Of a stretch of 64,000 nucleotides of DNA, positions 47,601-56,700 are shown in pieces (positions within the stretch are counted from its first letter, which is position 1; each line of letters starts with the position of its first letter). The notes under the pieces were generated by a model. It was not told the origin of the DNA. It saw only the letters and a program-made list of their open reading frames with translations, and did not search any database. This DNA comes from Corbicula japonica. Its lineage: Eukaryota; Mollusca; Bivalvia; Venerida; Cyrenidae. Both the position numbers and the translations under genes were made by a program. Where the stretch lies: contig JAZAYU010000019.1 of the NCBI GenBank assembly GCA_038501625.1, positions 456,501 to 520,500 on the forward strand, given 5' to 3'.

Positions 47601-50600
47601 GGTTGGAAACATACTCATAAAAAAGCCAGTAAAAAGATGTTAGTGCACCGCTTGTTGCATTTCGAATCTAAATGTACATATACATACGCAATGAGAAAGT
47701 TTCCTCCACTGTTTGACACGCATCCTCTTTCAGTTGGCGCCGTTCTGAGACCTTGACCTAATGACCCAAATACAAGACCGAACATCTGAAGACTAACAAC
47801 CAGTGTTATTACGGCGCTGAGAATAACCCCACCCATATGACTAAAAAAGAAAAGGCGAATTATCACCGACGCATGTTGATCAGAAAAATGTAGAAGCTGT
47901 TAGAATATAGAGAGTTTTAGGCCAATAAGTAGTTATAATAATGGTTGATATCCGAAGTCACAGAACTCCAAATAAAATGCAAGACCAGAAGAACGGTACC
48001 CTAATTTGGTACCTTATGACTGAAGGCCATTCCCAGTGAACACACAGTCTGTTAAAATATGGTCAATGATTCAAGTTTTACTGTGAGCCATCCATACTAA
48101 ATACTATACTGTCACGATTCGGGATTTGAGATATAATCTATTAATGGTGGGCCGGTCATATAACATATGGTTATGCCAGGTCCAAGGAATCACTGTTGGC
48201 AAGATCGGTGAAATTTCACGGTTTCATAAGCTTTTGTCGATTAGCCATCCACAAACAAAAGAGTTATGTAAACATCATGGATCTTGATTTTATAAAACAT
48301 ACCCCCCCCCCCTGATAAATAGTTATTATTTGGCATCACAAAAATATACTCATATTAGAATTCCTAATTCCTAATTTGATTAACGATATCTCAAAGCCTT
48401 TATCAGTTGACCACCCACACATAATATGGCTACGTCAAACTTAAAATTATTTGTCATATAAGCTTTATCAGATTTTCAGCCACACAAAATATAGCTATGT
48501 CCGAACTCGGAACTTGATAGTTCACAAATGATAACCTTCGTGTTGCTGGCCATCAATAAATAAATGCTTTCATACATTTGAATCCGGATACGCCAACCAT
48601 TTCCCTATGTACCAACACTTACAAGTACTGTAATGTCCGAAAGCAACATTCAAGAGACCAGAAGGTGTTGAATGAGTAACTAACCCAATACTTTGTTGTA
48701 TTGTTTGTCACGATCCGAAATTCACGACAGCTGAATCATTATCACTGTTGGACATACTGTATACTTTCCCGATAAAATGTTCACGATTTTATATGCTTAT
48801 GGCTGTGGTATAACCATACTCATGTTATGTCGGAATATAATATGGGTGCGATAAGTAACCAACGGACAAACCTTCAGACATAAAGGAACAGATCTAAGCA
48901 CCAGACACGGCGACATCGCCTAACAAAGAGTGCAGTACATTATAATAGACGAGCCATCCAAGTTCTCAATAGTTAAGTTTTCCGACAACGCCTATAAACC
49001 ATAACTATCCACAAATGACCATCTGACTGCCTAACTATAACCTTACTATTAACTATTAACTAACAACCTACATTCAACCTGCCTAACCATAACTATTCAC
49101 AAATGACCCTCTGACTGCCTAGACATTTACATACACTTATATTTTTACATATACATACATGTAAAACAATTACATATACACATCTATTAGAATCGTGCTT
49201 CTTGCATTTTTTATTTTTGGAGTTTTTATTCACACTAGTGCTATAGACAGAGACACACACACAATGAAAGTAAGCTGGATCTTTTGATACACTGAATTGA
49301 AGATATATTAAGTTAATGGGAGATAATTCAATTCAAACGACTAACTTTCGAATAAAGGGATCCCCGAAAAGATTCAAGTCCTTATATAGTAAAAAACATT
49401 CTTTTTACCGGTACTTATCGTATTGTTTTGCTGTATCAGTATAGCTTTTAACATCACGCTTGTACGCAGGGATGTCAATGCCGTTTGCTGCCTGTAAAAC
49501 AACTCATTTTTTAGAATTTCAGACATTGAGTTAATGAAACAAATTATTTCGATAACAATAGCTTTAGTCTACTTATTCAGATTTCACAACACGTTCACCT
49601 AAGGGATTCGGATCAATAAAACTAATTTAAATATGTTCGTCACAATTAAAAAAAGAGAAATATGCATTTCAGGAATAGACACATCCAGAAAACACAGCCT
49701 CCCTATAGATTCAAAACGTAGAGAAGAAAGAGAGAACTGGTAATAAAAAATGATCACTTTCAAAATAGACACCACAAACAATAAACGAAAATGCCAACCC
49801 GAGGGGTTGCCGAATTGGAACTGTCAGTATCAAATCTCTCATAATTTATTTCATGACACGCTAAAACTGTGGTGATGGAAAACATATAATAGTCAGTGTA
49901 ATGGGACTAATTCTTCTAACTTAAGCAATCTATCAACGTACTGTACATTCTCATCTTTGACTTCTAAGTTAGCCGAACTTAAAAAGACTTAACATTCAAC
50001 TTTAGATCTCATGATTTAGTGTTACATTGTTCAGCCCATTGCATTTGGCATCATATTTTGAATGGTTTGGCCGCTTCTTTAAACCTTTGGTATGTTTTAT
50101 CGCCGATATTCAGGTCTAATTCATAAATACAGGTTCACTTTTAAATCACCATTGCAACAAGGTATTCCACAGCCAGCTTTTTTATGGAGATTTAATTTAT
50201 AAACTTAAGAAGATAAAAGCCAATGCAAATTTCTCCCGGTTTTTCGTAAAACTTTAAAAAGAAAGGTTACCAACATGATATTTTACAGCGCTCTGCAGGC
50301 CTGGTGAGTAACCCATCTACAGTTGTTCATTATGCTTACCTCTTTGATTGCACGACGGTGGCAGGAGTTTATGAGTTTATGGAGGTTTATGGGAAAATCT
50401 GTTCTTAAAAGAACATAGAAGCTCGGTTTGTTTCTTTAATCCCTGGCATCGTGTTCTTGCTGATATTACTTTGGCTTTGCAATGCTATTAGCTTTTTATG
50501 TTTTATATGTTTGTGTCCTTTTGCATGCAGCATTGTTGAGCCGATGGGTAGGTTGGAGTTATTTCACCAAAATAACTTGTACTTGTTTTGTGATATGAGA

Positions 50601-50711
50601 ACCTGTTGGGGCAAGTGTGGAGTTGGTGCACCCTAGAACCTGGTTTAAACCCCCCAGTGGCAATTTGATTTGCCACTGACAGTTCCAAGGCGGTAACCCC
50701 TTATTAACCAT

Positions 50712-50761
<50 letters not shown>

Positions 50762-53700
50762 TCTTCTTCTTCTTGACTGTGAGGGGAGGCTGTTCTTTCT
50801 GAATGTGGCAATTCCTGATATGCATATTTCAACTTTTACATTTTCTTAAATACTGTGACTGCAAAACGTTTTAATTTTAAAGAAATGGCGCAAATTATTA
50901 ATTATAATTGCATTTCATTTAAGCGTGTGTCCTACGTTGGCAAAAAATATCCTACCTTAGTTTTAAACTCCTTTATTTTGTCTACGTAATCTTTCACTTT
51001 AATTTCCATTTCGTTAAATGCATGTTCGACATCCGATCGAACAGCTGAAAAAAAATAACAAGAAAGGTTTGTGTTGACCTGCTCGAAACAAAGTTTTGAC
51101 CAAAGATTGGTCAAATGTGCTGTTAGAACGGGAACTATCGAATTCTTATGACACAAAGGGTATAAATTCTCGAAAATCATCCAACGGAGGCTAGAGTGGA
51201 AGCTCTTTAACAAACATGTTGGTAATTCTAGTCATTTGAATAAATCGATTTTATGCTATAACCGATTAACAGACAGACTGTACATGTCAGTCGTTTGAAT
51301 CAATTTTATGCTCGGAAAATTGATGGGCAATGAGATTTTTATTAAACAGAACATATATATATATGCACTTGAACATCAAGAGTATCTTCTATTCTTCGAG
51401 CACCATAATTTATTTGTGTTTATCTGTTTGCACGCAGTTTCTGAGCTGGTTGGTAGGTGGGGTGGTAACTTGAACATACAACTTTGCGATACAAGTAATT
51501 GTTTCGTCTATTTATAATAAATGTTTTAGCCGTCGACTTCTCTAAACGTGTATTATAATCAAAATTATATAAAAAAAAACGACATGTACTGTATTAATAT
51601 AAGTATGTGTCATGCTAATTTACAGAAATTATGTACATTATTTACTGGAAAAAGGGGTTGCCATGAAAAGGGGCGTTAACAGAAAACAAATCTGCGATAC
51701 AAGAGCAATGTGGTAGCATCACATAACCTGATTCTCTTACACGAACTGGAATGTTTAGCAATGAACCTATCTTATTCAATAAACGCACAATATATTAGTC
51801 TTGTTATAAATTTAAAGTTTTGAATTCTATATATCTTCTTATACACTGTAGGTTGTGTTGATCGTGATATTTCCTGATATGTGTTTACCCCTCATACAGC
51901 TTATGAATTTGTGGTCTGGTTTTAGGAAAACCAGGCTTACTACATGTACATGTGTATTTTATTATCCAAATAGTTTTGCCTCTTATAAACTCCTTTCCAC
52001 TTATAAGACAAGAGCAAAACTTCTAGAAGGCGGTTTTTGTCCCATCTTATTCACAGTTGCCAGTGTTTAACCTTTTTATAAAACATTTTCTTCATTTTCG
52101 TGGTATTTTACAAAATAAAGTATTGGTAAAACACAATACTTTTTAAGATATGAACACATATCTAAGATTTAAAATAACGTCTACAGTTCATAGCGGATAC
52201 TTACTGTCTAAATCGGTAAGCTTACTTCCAACATTTTTCCCGATTTCCTTTTTAACCTGTTTCAAAATGCAAGGATAATTAAATGCAAAGTATCTTAATG
52301 TTTCTTTTTCACTCAACATTTTGATTGTAAAATAAATATCACTTGTTTGTAGTGGCGGGAGACGGCATGGGCTTTGCATGTACATGGCTCTCACTTCAAA
52401 TAAAGTTAATCGAAGAGTATGCTTCGTTAGGATAAAAATTGCGGATATGACAAACTAAACACCTTATACATTGAATTGATATATTTTCCAATGTAAGTGT
52501 ATTTTTACAATCTTTACTTTAAAGTAAACCTGCGCATGCTGCGACAAGATACCTAAAGTACCCTCGGCACTTGGTTTCATGGATGCTGATCTTATAATAA
52601 AAAAAGTTATTGAAGGTTTTATACATCTTGGGAATGTTCAAGAAGTTAAACACGCTACAAATATGCGACTTTGGTGTCAATCTTATGACAATTTAATACT
52701 ACTAAATTGTAGGATTTACCATTTTAATAAATCAAAATTGCATATTTCGTCTGCTTGGCTCGTCCCCATTTAACCACCCTTTCATGCTCGAAAAAAGAGA
52801 ATACGCAATCATCTCGCATTCGGCGTTCATTGTGATACTCTCTTTGAGGCATTATTAAGATGAATTAACTAAATGGCATTTTATGAAGTACACAGATTTG
52901 ATTACAGCATAGGTCTGGGTATTAGCTACGAAAGTTCAAATATAGTTTTCTATATAATCTGTAAATTAAAATACAACTTTGTCCTTATGACACATGGAAT
53001 AATCTCTTTTTTGTAAAGATAAAGAAAATCATGCTACGTTCTTTCATAAGCATTTGTAAAACCCATCAACCACCCTGAAATTAAGACCACCTCGCTAATA
53101 AGACCACTATTCCGATGTCCCATTTTACAATTGTGCATTTTGCTACCCCTATATAAAGACCGCCCTACTAATAAGATCACTTTTTTACCAGTCCCAATAG
53201 CGAGGTTTCACTGTTTCGCCCGAAAGATGACGTTATGTATAGATCATGCGTCGGTGGGCGTTCATGAAACAAAATATAGAGTACGATAGGCATTTGTAAA
53301 AAGAATACGCAGTTAGACTTCTAAAGATCGTACAAATGTTATCATCCGGCATTTTATACCAATTTTAAATATATTATTTATAATTTACAACTAAAATATA
53401 ATAATGATAGTCCTCGCTTAACTTTCTTCGAATGCAGTGCCATGTCCAGCAGCCCTGAGTGTTGTACTATATAAATGCCAAAACGAAATGATATTACTCG
53501 TATAGTGATGACATAACAGACATCCAGTCTGTTACATGTATAGATACATTCTAGATAGATTGAGTTCGTGTTTTGTCTGCATAGGAAACATACAATAGTT
53601 TACAGAGAAATATGTACACTATAAAATAAATACTACTTACATAACAAATAATATATTGCGAAGCAAATATAACCATAGAATGCTTCAAATATCATGGATA

Positions 53701-56700
53701 ACGCAACGAGTGGTTGCACTAACTTTCCGTTGCGGTCCTTCAATTGAGTTATGATTGAGTAATTAAATAAAACAATGGTTTTTGCCATATTTCATTTGAG
53801 ATATATATTTTACATCAAAACTATAAATAACTTGTTAAAACACATTTTCGTAATATTTAAACTTTTTTTTTCTGTGGAATATTGCCGCTCATTGGTATAC
53901 CTGTATAACTGGATCTTCTCCTTTGAATTTTTCGAAATCTTTGTCAGCTTGTGTTGGTAGCTAAAACATCAAAACTTAAGCATGGGAACACAATTTACAG
54001 TGACGTCATATTATGAATGTACATTAAAACTTAACTAAAATTGGCTTTAAACTTCGAACGTGACAAAATCAAAATCAATAGTTATTTTATAAAAATGCAA
54101 ATAATTCTGCATAGGAATGTACACAAAATTTTAAATAATTGTCTTGTTCGGGGGCAATAGATGTAACCGTGATTCATTTTATGTACGAGAATTTAATGTA
54201 TAAACAATTGATGATCTTGTTTTATATTGCCATTGCACCGTGATTCTGCGAATTTCCATCGTTTTATCAGAGTTTGGTCATTTAACAGATCTGCTGGGCG
54301 AAACAAGAAGTATAGAGAAAGAAGAGCAAGGGTAATAACGAGACAATGAGAATCCGATGGTTGCCTCCTTGGAACGGTCATTGGCAAAGAAATTAGACAC
54401 TGTGGGTTAGAACCAGGTTCTAGGGTGCAACAACATCACGCTTGCCACAACAGGTTCTTGTCTTGGTGAAAAAGCTTCAACCCATCAATCAAATTGGTAA
54501 TGGTGCATGCAAAAGCAAACAAACATATAAAACATAAGAAGCTAATAGAATTGTCAAGCAAAACAAATGGGGTACTCAGTGACCTTAGTGAGACCAGAGC
54601 CCATGGGGTCAAGTTTAAATGAAAACAGGGCTTCGTTTAATCATTACTAACCTTACCCAAAATATGACTAATCACACAATCTTTTAATAGCTCAACATAA
54701 TATTAAGAATATCAATACTCACTATCGAGGATGTATTAAGTAGGCTAGAAGGGCAGCCAGTGGTGCACTTAGAAGCTGCGCTCGCCACATCTGCTATGCG
54801 CTGCTTTACATTATTGAAGGCTGCTACCGTATCCTTCATATCTTAACAATAACAAAAATTTTATATCAGCAAAAACAGCAATTTTGAGATAAAGCTATTT
54901 TTAAATGGCGAGTTTAATTTTTGTTAATGTTCTTCCTAGAAACAGGGTGTCTGCGCATACCCATAACTAAAATCGAATCGCAGAAATTGCACAAAATATG
55001 TATTTTGTCATATTTCAAATGGGGCACGTCACGGGAAAGGTGACACTTATTGACATTTAAGTTATTACTAACGTTATATTTGGAATAATCTTAACATTAT
55101 CTTTTTAAGCCCTTATGGAACGTACGTCCGCCAAATCTTATGACATCAACTTCTGATTAACTATCAGGCATTTTTTTTTCAAACTTCCACAGATGATCAA
55201 TTAGGATGTGTGAATGATCGGTAAGAAAAAACTTTTTTTTCCTGCGACCATTTGCAACAGAGTTATGACCCTTTGTTACAAATGTTGTTGTAGCAGTGGG
55301 GGCATCAGTGACCCGATGACAGAGTCTAGTTTCATAAAAAATTGGAGATTTTGTTACACATTTGACAATATAATGTTATTTTTACCGCGAAATGGAAAAC
55401 AAGAAGTGTCGTCTGCAAAATTTTATGACGTCATTTTAAGAATTAGCGCGCGCTTCCCGTTACGCGCCCCAAAAAGTTTAAATGAACTTACGTTCTTGCA
55501 TCTTGTCCAGTGCCCCATCAGCAATTTCATTAACAACAAATGCACTTATATCATCCTTCATTTCTGAAGAAATATGATTTAAAAAGTTATTTTCAAATTT
55601 GATACATAAATTATTATGTCATAACTACTTGTAATCAAACATCAATGTTGCCTCTATTGAATAAAAATAAACACTCAAGTATGAAGCAACAGTAACATTT
55701 TATGAATGTTTGCACCCTTCTAAGACACATCACATATACAAAGTTTACATTATTGTGTTATCAAAAATCATTGATTTGTACTTGAAGCATACAAACTTCA
55801 TCAAACGTATGCAAAATATAAAAAAAATCTATAACCGAATATGATTAGAACATGTACACCCCCACCCAGAAGAGACATGAATACTGTGCCAAAACTACCT
55901 TCTATTAATGCCTGACGTGTGATATCTCCAGAATTTTCAAAATTTTCAACAATATCTAAAGTCTTTGTCTTACCAATATATACAATATAAGAAATTTGCT
56001 TGTATGTTTGACATTTATTTCATGGTCGAGAAAATGGATGATAAAAAATAAAGTTGTGAATTTCTCTCTTCATAATTCAAAGTTCTTTAAAAAGACCTTA
56101 GATATTGTTGTCAGTATCATTTTACTCATGTGGGCATTTGAACTGTTTTTTTTTCGGCGTTAGCTGTCTAAGCTCACTTTTGACCTAGTTTTTCGACCAA
56201 TGAAATGTTGTAAATAATACTCGTATTCTCTTATTATGCAGAGGGAAAATGAAATAAACTATTTCGATTGGTAGCTATTTACACCAGAGAGGCATCTAGC
56301 AGGGTGGAGAGGTATCTAGTGGGATTTTTATTATTATGCAGCGGAAAAATCAAATAATTTATATGGAATATTCTTGGGTGTCAGGTAAACACTTGCATAC
56401 AAGTTTACACAGTGTAAAACGAAAGAGAAGTGTAGATATTTCTAGTTCTTAATGGTTCCTTTCTAGTTCCTTTGATACTGATTGTTAATTTCAAGTACAA
56501 AAAAAACAAGTTCATTGTAGTGTAGTGGATGACACTCTCGCCTATCAAGCCGAGGCCCCGGGTTCAATACGCAGGACGGACACTTTTTTAAAGTAAATTT
56601 ACGTAAAAGTTGGTAGATTTCGCTCTTGTAACTGGCTGTTTGTATTTATTTTTATTAAATTTCAAGGACATTTATTCATATTGAGTTCTTACTCTACAAG

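Noticed and set aside
50559..50825. Open frame containing a run of Arg-Glu
   Set aside because: It is the (CT)n microsatellite read on the minus strand.
56517..56590. Functional tRNA gene
   Set aside because: Promoter boxes are recognisable but the anticodon and T stems do not pair well, so a pseudo-tRNA or SINE head is more likely.
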